Source of the DNA: Primula veris
Lineage: Eukaryota; Streptophyta; Magnoliopsida; Ericales; Primulaceae
Length of the DNA: 64,000 nucleotides
Assembly (NCBI GenBank): GCA_963682055.1
Contig: OY821742.1
Span: 3,433,816-3,497,815 of the forward strand
Direction: 5' to 3'
The notes under the pieces were generated by a model. The model was not told where the DNA came from. It made no database searches and saw nothing but the letters and a program-made list of their open reading frames with translations. A program made the translations under genes and the position numbers. Below are positions 1 to 12,026 of the stretch, piece after piece (the stretch's first letter is position 1; every line of letters starts with the position of its first letter).

Positions 1-711
1 TTAATTTATAAGTAGTTTAATACTTATAGAATTAGGAGAGAAAGAAGATATATATACGGTGTCCCTTGAACCTCCCCCATATGTATATATATATATATAT
101 ATCAATAAAATCTGAGTTTTACAATACATGCTGGGCATAGGCAATAACATGAAGTACGCCAGTTTGTTCCCAGTAGGTACCCTGATTCACTCCTAATTGA
201 TTACGACTTTTCAGTTCATTAATTTAAATCTCAACCGTTACAGTTATTGGACAATAATAGATAAAAGTTAAATATACGTAATACTAAAACTTGGCCGTCC
301 CCAAATTCCTGGGGTAAAGGCATAGTTTGATGATGACTATATGTAATACTAATACTAACGGAATACTGATTACTGAATCAAACCAATTCTGGGTTTTCTT
401 CTTCCTTTATAATAGGTGCTAGAACCTTCATCTATGTCTGCATCAGGAACTGTTTTCAATTCTCAGTTAGAAACTGAAGAATTGTTCTAAATTTCAGTCT
501 TCAGTAATGAAATTTTCTGATACAAGACTGCACAGTGAGATGATTTCTGTATGATTTCCCTATGGATGGATCTTTCAATGATTATTAGTAAAACTTAAAT
601 TGTGGCAGGGTTTTTGTTAAATTACACACTCGTTGAAAATCAGTGTAAAAATACAAGTAGAATGTCTATAACAGCTTATCCTCTTCTGAGTGAAGTGCTT
701 ATTTATTGTAG
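1..711. other. AT-rich leader of the window, no gene supported
   Basis: I find no exon here that I can support. It is probably an intron or the upstream part of the gene whose exons begin at 712. A short AT dinucleotide run lies at about 80-104. Any earlier exons of the SMYD-like gene (the SET and MYND parts would be expected upstream) lie outside the window or are not recognisable to me. Confidence 0.5.
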
Positions 712-3117
712 TTAGACACGATGGAATATGGTGAAATCTGTAAAGTAGCTAGTCAAGTGCTTCGACAATCCAGTAGTAGCTATTTAGTTGAGCCTGGAAA
801 GTGTTTTAATTGTGGTTCCTATCGTGATCTCGAAGATGGGCACTTGATAGCCAGTAAAGCTGACATTGTTGTCAAATGGTACGCCAACTTCTCATTTTGG
901 TTTTTCAATGCTTTGGTATCAGATGAATTAACTAGTAGCAAGAAAATATAGCCAGACGGAGTGTGACAGTCCTTTAAAAGGCACTTCCAATTTTATATTT
1001 CACCGAAACAATTAAAGTTGAAGTCTTGGTAAAATGGCAAAAAATAGCAACCTCTAGAGAGATATAGTTAGATAGATTATCATGTTAACGGTTGATGAAT
1101 GCATGTATGGTGCATGCTTATAGTACTCCTTGCGGCTATTTCACTTATTAGAAACTCATGGAAAACATAAATAATGCCTTTCTAATTATAATTATTAAAA
1201 CTTTAAATTTGAGCTTTTTGTAAAATTGGAAAAGTAAGTAGCAAGCTTTTTGCATGCTTACGTAGGTAGACCATAGTATATATTCATTAATGATTGATGG
1301 ATGCATATATGGTCTATGTTTATCCTTGCAAAAGTTTCACTTATCTAAAATTTCTGCAGCTTGCAGCATCAAACAGTAATCAATGCAGTCCATATGAAAA
1401 CTATTTCAGAAGCTTTAGTTTCACTTGATCAGTTGAGATCGACATTGCATGCATACAATAAAAAGATTGCAGAGGTGAGTTTTATATACAGTGTCGTATT
1501 TTTATCATCCTCATATGCAAACATTTAAATTTTTATGACTGTGGACCACATTGAAAACAGTTTATTGTCTATCATGTTTTGAAACAAAAAAGTTTGGTAC
1601 CTGAGGTGCCTTGTCTTCGTGCAAGCTCAACCCTCCTTTTTTTTTTTAGAGAACATGAATGCTTTGAGGACTATTTTGCTGGAAAATCATTCTCTTAGTT
1701 ATATTTTCCTCTTTTATTCCTCTCGTTTTGTTTGTGCAATTGTCTTAAGTTAACATGAAAGTTGAATTCTTAATAAATCATTGTGTGTGGGGAACTGAAT
1801 CGGCTACTTAGTGCGTGCTGTTGTTATATTTTTTTATGATGTTTTTTTTTCGAAATTTTTAGTCAATATCAGTTTTTGCTATTTCATGTTGCCTCTTCCC
1901 CACCCCCCTTCTCCTTTTATATTATTGGTTCACAGGAAATGCCCACAACATGAATTAAACTTCAATCTCATTATTTTTGAAGGGGACGAGGTAGGAACAA
2001 ACAATTACATAATCTAAATTTTCCAATTTTATGCGTAGTTGGAGGACCATCTTGCACATGCCTTTTGTTTGGTCGGAAAACTACAACTAGCAGTAAAACA
2101 TTGTGAAGCATCACTGCAGGTAATATAACCATGTCCTTGTATCTGTGAGTAGAATGCCTACTCGGGTCACTTGAAACAACTTTAGTGGATTTAGTGTATA
2201 GAACTACTGGATTTGTTAGCTTTGCACAGTTGTTGAGTTGCGCAAGACAGAAAAAACCTCCAGGACAGTGTATAAGATATAAATCCTGTGAAAGCAAGTA
2301 TTTTGTTTTCATAATTTTGACATTCTAGAAAAACTCGAGATTCGTGAAGCAGTAGGGGCATATTTGTTAACATAAGATTGTTGAACAGTAGAACAAAAGA
2401 ACTAGTTGTTCAGTTGCTTGTTGGATTATAAAGCTAAGATAGTACGGATAATTAAAAGATAACACATTTTCACTCTGGTAGTTGTTACTCTGACAAGGTC
2501 ACAAACCAAAGCAATAAACTGCTTCTAGATGAGTGTCTTTGTCCTTTTTATTTCATCATATACTTATTTTGGAAAGTAGCAAGTAGCTAGAATGTTCCGC
2601 TTTACAGCATACTCCATATTTTTGTTGTGTCCTGCTACTCGTCAAGTTAAATAGTGATACTGATTTGACATGCTGTAAATTGTCTCGCTTGATTTTTGTT
2701 TACCGATATTTTATGGCATTGTTAATCTGCTTTTTTGGTAAAGATAATTCCTTCCTCCTTCACTTCAATTTGGAAAATTCCTAATTATCATCCTCATCAT
2801 TTTGGTTTACCTGTACTATATTTGCTTGATAACTTAAAAAACCAAGAAGGTACTAATCTTTATTTTGGCATTGGCAGATACTTGAGAAGCTTTATGGGTG
2901 TGATCACATTGCTACCGGAAACGAATTGCTAAAACTTTCATCAATTCAGCTAGAACTGGGTGATCAAAGTGCTCTTGACAGCGTAAACCGTGTAGCAGTA
3001 ATCTTTTCACGTTATTATGGATCTGACATGGACCAGATTTTCCCATGCCTTCAAGGCCTAAAAAAGGAGGCGCATCAAGTTACTCGTCGAAAGAACAAAA
3101 ATGTCACTAGGACATAA
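712..3117 (+). CDS. SET/TPR (SMYD-like) methyltransferase, C-terminal exons (partial)
   Basis: Four exons join cleanly: 712-878, 1360-1474, 2039-2119 and 2878-3117, ending in TAA. Every junction is GT-AG. The phases agree: exon 1 ends in phase 2, the single C at 1360 completes TGC, and the other two junctions are phase 0. The joined reading gives about 200 residues. It includes a CxxC pair (KCFNCGSYRDLE) and then a helical TPR-like tail with the motifs EDHLAHAFCLVGKLQLA, LEKLYGCDHIA and ELLKLSSIQLELGD. In plant SMYD-like SET proteins such a tail follows the catalytic SET domain, packs on it and shapes the substrate cleft. The family call is from memory of that tail, because no SET or MYND residues are visible here. 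The gene is convergent with the CIP7-like gene, about 800 bp away. No disabling change is seen in these exons. Alternative: another TPR protein. Confidence 0.55.
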
Positions 3118-3917
3118 TCACATTGCCATCTCGAGCTATGGTTCAACTCGTGTTATTGTAAAATTTTACATAGAAGTGTTTCAACTTTCGAGGATGTGAT
3201 CTCTCGTGAATCTAGAAACAAGAGATTTACTAGCCATCCGGTGCAACATAGTTGCAAAATCCATTTTCCGAATAGTTTGGTAGAATACATACCGCTTTCG
3301 TTTACCTTAGGTGCTGAGAAAATGTGTATCGTGAACCCTTTCCCGTATTGTGCACTAAGGTTTGTGTATGGGATAAGAAATTATGCAAGTCTTGTCTCAT
3401 GTTGAGGAATGTGATTAACTTAAGTCCGTCTTATCAATATTTCTCTTTTGATAGTGTTGCATTCATGTGAATTGTATAAAAAGGTTATGCATGTATGGTG
3501 TGACAATTACAAATTGACAATTCTGTAAGAATCTCATTTGGGATGGATGTGCTAAATGGTTGCATGACTTGACTTTAAAAAGTTTCATGACTGATAGAAG
3601 CTTACGTTTCCTGTGCATATATGCGATTTGTTTAGTGTTCCAGCAGTGAATGCAGAAATTAAAGTTATTAAACCAACAATTTTTTTAACAAATCATCAGA
3701 AGAAATTACAATATTTGCACATGTTCCCATACAACATATAAACAAATTTGTTAAAAAATGCGACTCACTACTGATACATGTGTACCCCTGGTGTGCTAAC
3801 CTCGGTAAGGGATGGAAGTTCTGTAATTTGGAACTACAAGTCTGAAACTCCAAACATCAACAAAATTATCATGTGAAGGAGCAAAACAAGTCTCAATGAG
3901 AAACTTGAAGTTCTGTT
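3118..3917. other. convergent intergenic space with both 3' UTRs
   Basis: The 800 bp between two tail-to-tail genes presumably holds both 3' UTRs. I see no further exon with supportable splice sites and no transposon ends. Confidence 0.5.
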
Positions 3918-4555
3918 TCAATTTGGCTTATTTCCCCTAAATGCTGAAAGAGAGAAGAATGACTTTGTCGCTGAAACAAAAATATAGAACATATTAGGAC
4001 CATGGAAAAAATAGCAAAAATTATGATCACTAAAGGACCAAGGCTGTGTGTGGGAATAGGATCTGAATTGAAACAGTTTCCGGAATTTTAAGCAAGAATG
4101 TTAGTTTTTTTTTAATAAAACAGATTGAAAAAACAAATATATCACACAACTAGAATCTTCTAGCATGTTTAGACCAGTAAATCTGAAAACCTGGACCAAC
4201 GAGAAACTTTAAAACACGGCAGCTTAAAAGATCAAAGAAAGAAAACATGAGTTGAAGTTGCAAGTACTTGCAACCATAAAAACGAGTATAATGGGATGAA
4301 CATAGGAAGTTACCCCATGTGTTAACCATATTTGAAATATCCCGATCTACTATTAGTTCATTAACATCTTAAAATGAACAAATTGCTTGTGTTATGAAAT
4401 CATCATAGATACCAAATTGTCCAAATTTCAAACTCCTTTAGAAAGGCCCATGCTTTTGCCACTACACGTCATGGATATGCTCAACTTTTATAGTGATTAA
4501 TATGCAGAAAAAGTTCACAATCATTAATTGCAAACTACATAGTCTAAAGACTCAA

Positions 4556-4587
<32 letters not shown>

Positions 4588-7500
4588 ATCGACCTTTATT
4601 AGCCGTGGTTGCACCATAGTTGTAGTCCAGCAAGCTGTTGGAAGTGCTGAAGTTGTTCAATTTCAAATGAGCTGAAATAATATCATTAAAACTTAATCAG
4701 CCTCAGTCCAGGTAACATGTCAATAGCAAATCGAAAATTTGTGATTATGCAATAGCAACCGAACATATTTATACAGTTAAACTAGAGCTTGCTGCAATTC
4801 CTAGATATTTGATTCTCAGAGGAATGAGTTGAAAGAAAGAATTTTGTTCACATGTTTGCAACTTTACAAACACATTTGGTCAGTCAAACAAAGGCATTGG
4901 TCCAAGTGGTTGGGACTCTAGTATTTGTTACTCACCACCGGGGTTCGAAACCTGGCGCCCACAAAGTGGGTTCTTGACTAGTAAAAAAATAAGTTGTTCA
5001 GCTCTTCAGTTTCTTTTATTTTTAATGTATCCTTTTATAAATGGTTTGCAAATTTCATTGTTTTCCCTCAAACCCATTTACTGTACTACACTACTGACAT
5101 ACAGGGCAAAAGTATATTTACCACTAAGTCTTTGTGGACCGGTAAAATCTATCTCATGCCCTTCGTCATGCAAAGTTTTTTGTTGCCCATGGTTACTCGC
5201 ATGAAGAGCAACTTTTCTCAGTGATGTGTCACTGTTTCTCTTATTAAAACCTTTAAATTCCTCAGAATCATCCTCTCCTTCAGAAAATAGAGATGGGGTA
5301 GACCAACCAGTTGAATTTTGATCTCCTTTGCTCTTTTGTGCAAAATTTAAGAGCCTCTTCAATCCTTTGGGAGCATCTTTTTGGTAAACTATCGAAGGGA
5401 TAATCTCAGCACTCCCCCACTCAGCCATATCTAACTCACTCTCTCTCAAAAGCATTTGAGAGAGAGAATGTCGAATGCGTGGGCTTACTGTTGCCTCTGG
5501 TCCCGCATTTTCGTAAGTATTGTTATCCGGTGGAACATATGGGCCTTCTTGGTCCTCCGTATCTATCCACGCAGTTGGTGAGATAGTTAAATCTTCTTCA
5601 ACCTCGGATTTTACTTCAGAATTTGACATTCTTCTGAAGCTATCATCAGAACTGGATATTGCTTTCTCACAACTTACAATTTGATCACTCAGCCGATGGG
5701 TAGTCAATTGAGCTTCTGGTTGTAGATCCGCACGGCTTTCAACTAATTCAACATTTTCCTCTAAGATAAGTTGAGTCGCTGTGTCAATAACTTCGATATT
5801 TGTCTCACTTTTCTCGACTTCTATTGTAATTTCAGGATTTTTTACAGGTTCCTTAAGTGGAGAAGAGGCCTTTGTCTCAACAATCGGACCAGTGCTCTTA
5901 CGAAGGAAAGGCTTAGGCTCTAGTGGCACAACACTGCTCTTCTTAGTTACCTTGTTATAGAAACTAGGCTTTGCAACATCTTTTGAACTCTCCTTCTCAG
6001 AAATTACTCGAACTTTGGTTTTCAAATTTTTTTCATTTTTTGACGTGGGCGGTGGAGGTTTCTCCAAAATACCTTTTGTTCTCTTTCGAGATTCGGCCGG
6101 GGGAGTAGCCAGTGAGGGCTTGGTCTTCTGCAAAATTCTCTCGACTTTCGGGCTTGGCTGTGAGCCCACTGGGCCTGGTTGAGCTTTCCTCTGTGTAGGG
6201 GTCGGTCCAGGAGATGTGGTCCCACCAGGTGTCTTAACTGGAGATATTCCCCTAATGCTTGCTCTTGGGGATGGTGTAGATGACCACGATTTGCGAACAG
6301 TTGAAGGTGCAACTGCAGGTTTCAGGGATTCTTTTCTGGACGTCAAAATTTGAGTTGAATTTTTACGATTTTTTTCAGGGTTGGAAATTGAGCTTTTCGA
6401 TCGAATGACAGCTGTCGAACTGGACGAGGCTATAGCAACTTTCCTCTGTTCAAGAACCTGCTGCATTGCTATAAATTTTGCATCTTTCTCTGCTCGCTTT
6501 TCTGCTTTCTCTTTCGTCAGTTTCTCTCTCTTTTCATTTGGACCATCTTGGGCCCCGGTTCTTTTGGGAACTGCAATGCGATTTTGATTTCTACGAGGTT
6601 TACTTTGCATCATCTTTGTCATCATCTCATTTAACTCGGCTTCTTTTCTCCGATTCCATTCAGATGAGGCTGATAAGTTTTCAGTATCTTCCTCGTGTTG
6701 AATTACAAGAATATCAGGCTGGTTATCAATTGGTTTCATCAATTTTTCTTGAATTGGGTAGTTAAGTTTGTCTACTTTAGCATCCTCTACATGTTTAAAT
6801 TCTCCATGCACAACATCATCTTTTTTCACTTCCACATTTTCTGAATTCAATTGAGAAGAACTTTCCGAAACATTGCCACTCCGTCTTCTCACTAAAGAAG
6901 CATCCAAGTGTGACCTACTTTTCTCAGAAGTATGGTTATTTTGTTTGTTTTCGAAAAGGCTGATTGCGTCTTTAACACTGATTCTTTGTGCATTACTTTC
7001 TGACTTTTCATTCTTCGGCCCTTCTTCCTCGCTGCTGTAAGTATCTGTGTCTCTATAACTTTGTGTCTTGTCTCGACCGGGAAATATATTTAGGCTTTTA
7101 ATAGTCAAGGCAGTTGCCCTGCGGGAACCAGATCGACCAATTTGGACCCTACGCATTGGAGACGCTGTCCTTCTAGGTGATGCTAACCTGGCAAAGGACC
7201 TACTTCTCTCTCCTGAAGGCTGATCATCCTCACTTGAAACACAAGATTTATCGCTTTCTGGTGAGTTTTCTCTTTCTAAATCTGCTTGTTTTTTTGCTTG
7301 AGACTTTTCATTGGGCTGCTTTGCGGTGTCATTGCTCAAGTTAATTGGCAGATCAGCTTTTTGGTCCATTGGTGAGTGTTCTAGAAACTTGTGAAAGGTG
7401 TTCCTATATTAGAACACCGTAAAATGAATTACACGTCATATAGAAGCAGCAACTATTTCGATTGGTTAAAACATTCAAATATACGTAATGGGTAATTTAC

Positions 7501-9271
7501 AGTTTTAAAGAGTCAGGTATCACCGGAATTCCATTTTGTAACTGAACCTATAGAACTTGGCAAAGCTCACTGGCTTTACTTTCTTTTTTGCTTTTATAAC
7601 ACAGATAAAGTTTCACAGTTTGAGAACTTAAAACATAAAAAAATTGATAGATAATCTTTACAAGCAAAGAAAATGGAATAGTATAGATTTAATTTTCTTA
7701 ATTAATTAGTACTCCCACCTTTTACTAATTCTTTTCTTAATTAATGATAGAACAGTGTACTGGGTCGTGGAAAAAACTAATGCTCGTGTACTAATTAGTA
7801 ATTTTTGTAAAACAACACAATCGACGATTCACATTTTATTTTACCTTAAGTTCACGTCTCCAAGAAGTTGAGCAAGTTTTTCCAAATCAGCAATAGTCTC
7901 TAACGTACAACTAGACCCAGCAGCACGGTTAAATGCATTAAACAGTTCTCTCCTCAATGTTGTTAGCCTCAACTCCATTGCACGTAACAGTTCATGTCTG
8001 TTTAACTCATACAAAATCAGAACAAACAACGCAAAAATAATGAATTTGAACTGAACGCAGATTAAGAAGTACGCACTTTGATTCATCTGATGGTGCAATC
8101 TCAATTTCATCCTGTCAAAACAGATCATATTAGCTTCGAAATCATAGGTATAATTCATCAGCCAATTAAAGTAAGGAAAGATAGATACATATACCTCGGC
8201 ATATAAAGAAAGGTGGAATTTCTTAGCCTCCTCCAACTGAGTAATCTCATTTAGAATAGAGGTGGTCGTGTTTAGCATGTTCACTGAACCAACAACATGT
8301 AAATATCTGAGAAACCATCAGAAAATGCTGTTAGTAGATTGGATTATCTACTTTTTTCCCTCTCAAGAAGAGAGATGATAAAAAAGAAACCCTTTTAATG
8401 AGAAACCTTGAAACAGTAGCTTTTGAGAACCATTGAGAACTATCAAGACTTTCAGGACATTGAATTTGGAAAGTAGCTTTGGATCCTCTTGAAAACAGAT
8501 CTTTCAGTCTAGGTAAATGTAGAACCAGCTGTCCAAGTACACCAGATGATATGGTTTCTATTGTGTTTCCACTGCATGCACATGCCTCGTATCTACATAT
8601 GTATGAACGTTTATCACAGACGAAATACAGTATTAGTAGTCTAATGTAACATAAAAACCTTTGAGAAATACATATATATCACTGTCCCCTTTTTAGGCTA
8701 ATATCCCCTCAAAAAATTTCTTCTCAATTGTTATTAGCAATGGAGCATTGACACGTATAACCACCAAAGAAGTTACATGAACGGTCATGAAAAAAAAAAA
8801 CAGATCTGAATAGTTTTAGATTAGCAAGCACAATTCTCTCAATGGTTTTATTTTACGAAGCACTTATTTCATACACCATGTAATAGATAGAGGCTGGAAT
8901 AGTCTATACAGCTTTGAGAATGCAAAAAAAACATGATTTCTTACAAATGGCCCGATAAAAGGATATTCGACTTAATCAACAAAATTCAGAAATGGTCTGC
9001 AGAAAGCAACTATAAAATGGTTTTCCATACTTGATGAGAAACTAGAAAACCGTTTGCCATACTTGATTGGCCATGCGAAAACCATGCTCATTTTTGGCTC
9101 CTATTAATCTATTATATACTCATTTGGTTACAATACAAGATGACATGACCAGACCAAACAAAGGACAAAAGCAAGAGATGACCCTGGGAGAAGCTCAAAC
9201 CTGTCATGATTTGGAAATAACTGAAATTCAACATAGTCAAGTGGTGCATCATTGTCAACTACACTTTCCAT
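3918..9271 (-). CDS. COP1-INTERACTING PROTEIN 7-like protein, complete seven-exon gene
   Basis: Exons in transcript order: 9271-9201, 8592-8407, 8306-8195, 8111-8077, 7997-7845, 7403-5122, 3970-3918. All junctions are GT-AG and the phases close, giving 2892 nt and 963 residues. The N-terminus (LDYVEFQLFPNHDRYEAC, then LVLHLPRLKDLFSRGSKATF and WFSKATVSRYLHVV) matches the conserved start of plant CIP7-like proteins, which in that family runs LDYALFQLTPTRTR. Next come a segment with HELLRAMELRLTTLRREL (about 156-197), a Ser/Arg-rich stretch with ASPMRRVQIGRSGSRRATAL (about 266-288), DAISLFENK, a Lys/Glu coiled coil (about 433-507), and a long disordered Ser/Pro part. The tiny last exon encodes the family ending TKSFFSLSAFRGNKPN. 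Arabidopsis CIP7 is a nuclear protein that binds COP1 and acts as a positive regulator in light signalling. The paralogue assignment here is inference. The gene has no disabling change. The final intron (3971-5121) is unusual in holding a G run and a SINE-like element. Confidence 0.88.
4556..4586 (+). repeat. 31-nt homopolymer G tract in the last CIP7-like intron
   Basis: An unbroken run of 31 G is read on the + strand. The transcribed - strand gene therefore carries C31 in its pre-mRNA intron. Such tracts are rare and mutable, and the exact length may be affected by sequencing or assembly error. Confidence 0.85.
4892..4990 (+). mobile_element. tRNA-derived SINE-like element in an intron
   Basis: An A box at 4898-4908 (TGGTCCAAGTG) fits TRGYNNARNNG exactly. 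A B box at 4942-4952 (GGTTCGAAACC) fits GWTCRANNC. They lie about 33 bp apart, as in RNA polymerase III promoters of tRNAs and SINEs. The segment does not fold into an obvious cloverleaf and runs into a short A-rich end near 4981. It lies antisense to the CIP7-like gene, inside its last intron. A degenerate tRNA pseudogene is the alternative. Confidence 0.6.
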
Positions 9272-11560
9272 CTCAATCAGCTTATTTCATGCACTTTTAA
9301 ACCTGAACAAAAAAAGAAAATCCCAATCAACCTAAGCATTTATTTAAGGTGTATGAATAATTAGCTTATGCTAATTAATGAGCTGTACTCCAACGTATAG
9401 GTTAGTCCAAATCATAGAATATGATTTGGCTCTGTTTATTTTAGTTCAATATAATCTTCAAAGAGCTTTTTTTCTGGAAAGATTTTCATGTACTTTCTAT
9501 GATGTCTCATTTTTCTGGGTGCTTAGTAGAATCATGACATCTTCCATAAAATGACTGATAAAAAATTGAACCACCAAGGAAAGTTCTCATCCAAAGCAAT
9601 TCTCCAAATAGCTAGTGATTCCTTTAATCCCCGGGATTGAGAAAGTTTCAAGTTGTTGTACAAGAAAGGAAATAGAAATGGAGCTCATCCTTTTTTGCTT
9701 TCCTTTACCTGAACCCATTCAAGCTTATTCTTGTTCTCATATAAAGTAATTGTTTTGCATAAAAGCTGCAGAGAAATAAGACTAAGTTCAACTTATCATG
9801 TCCCAGCATTGACCTTTTGTTCTAATTAACTAAAAGGGCATCATTATATAACTACTCAATTGAATTAATCCTTAAATAAATCAGTAGAAAGCAAACCTAA
9901 AATCTTACCCTACGACATTCCAAATTTCAAATAGAAAAAAAATAATACTAAATGGATCTCAAGGTTTACCATTATAACATCCCAATCTTCAAGTAGAATA
10001 AACAAAGAAATAAAATCTAATAAACTTAAAGGCCATCACTTTAGAGCTGATTGATGGATTAAGCCTTTAAAAAAACAAAAAGCACACAGAAAAGTAACCT
10101 GACCCCCCTTATAAAATTTCAAATTTGTAAAAGAATAAATCCTGATAAACTAAAAGGAAATCACGACATAGCTAACTCACAGATTAAGGTCAAATAAAAT
10201 CAGCAAAAAGAAAACACCCAAAATCTACCATTATAACAACCCAATTCTCAAATAGAGTAAACAAATAAATAAAGTCACAAAAAAGCACACACAAAAGTAA
10301 CCTGACCCCTTAAAAAAAATTTAAATTTGTAACAGAATAAATCCTAATAAACTAAAAGGACATGACTTTATAGCTAATTCATCATTAAATGACTTGGGCC
10401 TTTACATAAATCAGCAGAAAACAAACACAAAAAGTAACCTTACTTCTAAAACCATTCCAAATTCTTTCAAATAGATAAAAAAGACAAAACCCATCAATTC
10501 AAAATCAAAACTTTTGAGGGTTAAAAATGCAAAATAAGAAATTTTAAAATATGTAATAGAATAAATCCTTATAAACTGAAAGGGCATTACTTTATAGCTA
10601 ACTCATTACTAAATGAAATGAGCCTCAAACAAATCAGCAGAAAAGAAAGACCGAGTAATCTTACTTCTAAAACCATTGCAAAATCTTTCAAATAGAGAAA
10701 GAAAAAGACAAACCCGTAGTTCAAAATCAAATCTTTTGAGGGCCAAAAACCAAAAAAAGAAAATTTGCAAATTTGCTATAGTATAAATCCTAATTACCTA
10801 AAAGGGCATTACTTTATAGCATTATATAATGAACTAAGCCTTGAATAATCGGCAGAAAACAAAGACAAAAGAAAAATCTTACTTCTAAAACCATTCCAAA
10901 TTCCTTCAATAAAGAAAAAAAAAATACAAACTTGTACTTAATTCAAAATCAAATCTTTTGAGGGTCAAAAATCCAAAAAAAATAAAATTGCACTAAAATA
11001 AATCCTAATTACCTAAAAGAACATTACATTATAACTAATTCATTATTAAATAAATAAGCCTTAAATAAATCAGCAGAAAACAAGGACAAAGTAATATTAC
11101 TTGTAAAACCATTCCCATTTCTTTCAAATAGAGGGAAATAAATACAAACCCATAATTCAAAATCAAATCTTTTGAGGGTCAAAATACAAAACAAGATAAT
11201 TAAAACCCAAACTCATCACCAATTCTCAATCAGATCTAACACACACACATATATATATAGAGAGAGAATGCTAACAACAACAATGTGAAACCATGAGTAG
11301 CTTATATAAGTGTAAATATACTTAAAAATGATATAATTAAGCATCAATATACTTAAAAAAACTTGAAATTAATAGGTAATAATGAAAATGAGAAGTGGGT
11401 TTTCAATTAGAAAGTGTTCATTACTCTAAAAGCTGAAAATGAGAATCTAGAGAGAGAGAGAGAGGTACCTGGAGAGAGATCTCAGAGAATGAGAAATGGT
11501 GAACTTAATTATTAATTATATGATTTCAATAAATACACTCTGTTTTTGCTCTGTTACTAC
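9272..11560 (-). promoter_or_regulatory. probable 5' UTR leader intron and promoter side of the CIP7-like gene
   Basis: On the - strand a strong polypyrimidine acceptor (TTTTTTTGTTCAG, ending at 9303) lies 31 nt before the start codon. A CAG|GTACCT donor lies at 11469/11468 in a CT-rich leader. These predict a leader intron of about 2.17 kb with no coding sequence. A TATA-like string at about 11578-11592 upstream could place the start of transcription near 11540-11550. The splice prediction fits sequence rules only; no transcript evidence is available. Confidence 0.5.
9825..11190. repeat. degenerate tandem array, about 215-220 bp unit
   Basis: Recurring landmarks mark about six or seven diverged units. 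CTAAAAGGGCATTAC-like strings recur near 9830, 10026, 10155, 10345, 10578, 10797 and 11015. CAGCAGAAAACAAAGAC-like strings recur near 10413, 10635, 10851 and 11070. CAAATCTTTTGAGGGTCAAA-like strings recur near 10508, 10727, 10955 and 11166. The array is AT-rich and lies wholly inside the predicted leader intron of the CIP7-like gene. The right-hand units are the most regular and the left-hand ones are shorter and more decayed. Confidence 0.7.
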
Positions 11561-11578
11561 TTTATTTATGATTTGCTT

Positions 11579-11591
11579 TATATATATATAA

Positions 11592-11622
<31 letters not shown>

Positions 11623-11623
11623 A
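11579..11623. repeat. (AT)n-(AG)n compound microsatellite
   Basis: A run of TA dinucleotides passes into GAGAGA just upstream of the predicted CIP7-like leader. CT/GA tracts are common near plant transcription starts. A second short GA run lies at about 11451-11463. Confidence 0.8.
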
Positions 11624-11664
11624 GGAAGGGCAGACAAAAGTGAAAGAGAAATGTGTCAAAAAAG

Positions 11665-11708
11665 CATTAAACAATTAAACAACTAAACAACTAAACAACT
11701 AAACAACT
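11665..11708. repeat. short tandem repeat of an AACAACTAA-like 9-mer
   Basis: About four to five units of AACAACTAA (first unit AACAATTAA) stand in tandem just beyond the compound microsatellite. Confidence 0.75.
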
Positions 11709-11711
11709 GAG

Positions 11712-12026
11712 TTGGATCCAATCCGATCCGATTTTTGGTAAAATCGAAACCGACCATATTTTTAGGTTTGATTTTTGTTGGTTTTGTTCTTTTTATTTTT
11801 TGAACCGAATCGGACCGCCTTTTTTGGTTCGGTTTCGGTATTTTCTTGGTTTTTTGGTTATATTTTTGGTTTTTCGGGCTTTTTCAGTTTTTTTCGGTTT
11901 TTCTAGTTTTTCGGTTTTTTTCGGTTTGGTTTTATTGTAAACCGAAACCGGCCCGAAAAAGTTTCGATTTTTCTATTTCGGTCTTTTTCGGTTCGGTTTT
12001 TTCGGATTGTCGTCAATCCGGCCAAA
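11712..12026 (-). repeat. CGGTTTT-rich dispersed element, copy 1
   Basis: This is a low-complexity stretch of CGGTTTT and AACCGAA words with the landmark TATTGTAAACCGAAACCGGC. The same type recurs in opposite orientation at 39028-39296 and 48552-48828. Open frames through it (such as 11846-12037) reflect composition and are not genes. Confidence 0.65.

Noticed and set aside
1971..2373. Minus-strand ORFs of 60 and 113 codons over intron and exon of the SMYD-like gene
   Set aside because: They overlap a well-supported exon on the other strand and span its splice sites; no family resemblance.
4898..4960. Functional tRNA gene
   Set aside because: Only the A and B boxes fit. I could not pair an acceptor stem or anticodon arm, so SINE-like is the better call.
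6022..6765. ORFs of 68-96 codons on both strands within the large CIP7-like exon
   Set aside because: They are shadows of the long coding exon, out of frame or antisense, with biased composition.
9067..9300. 77-codon + strand ORF over the first CIP7-like exon
   Set aside because: It is antisense to an exon whose frame and splice phase are supported by the family N-terminus.
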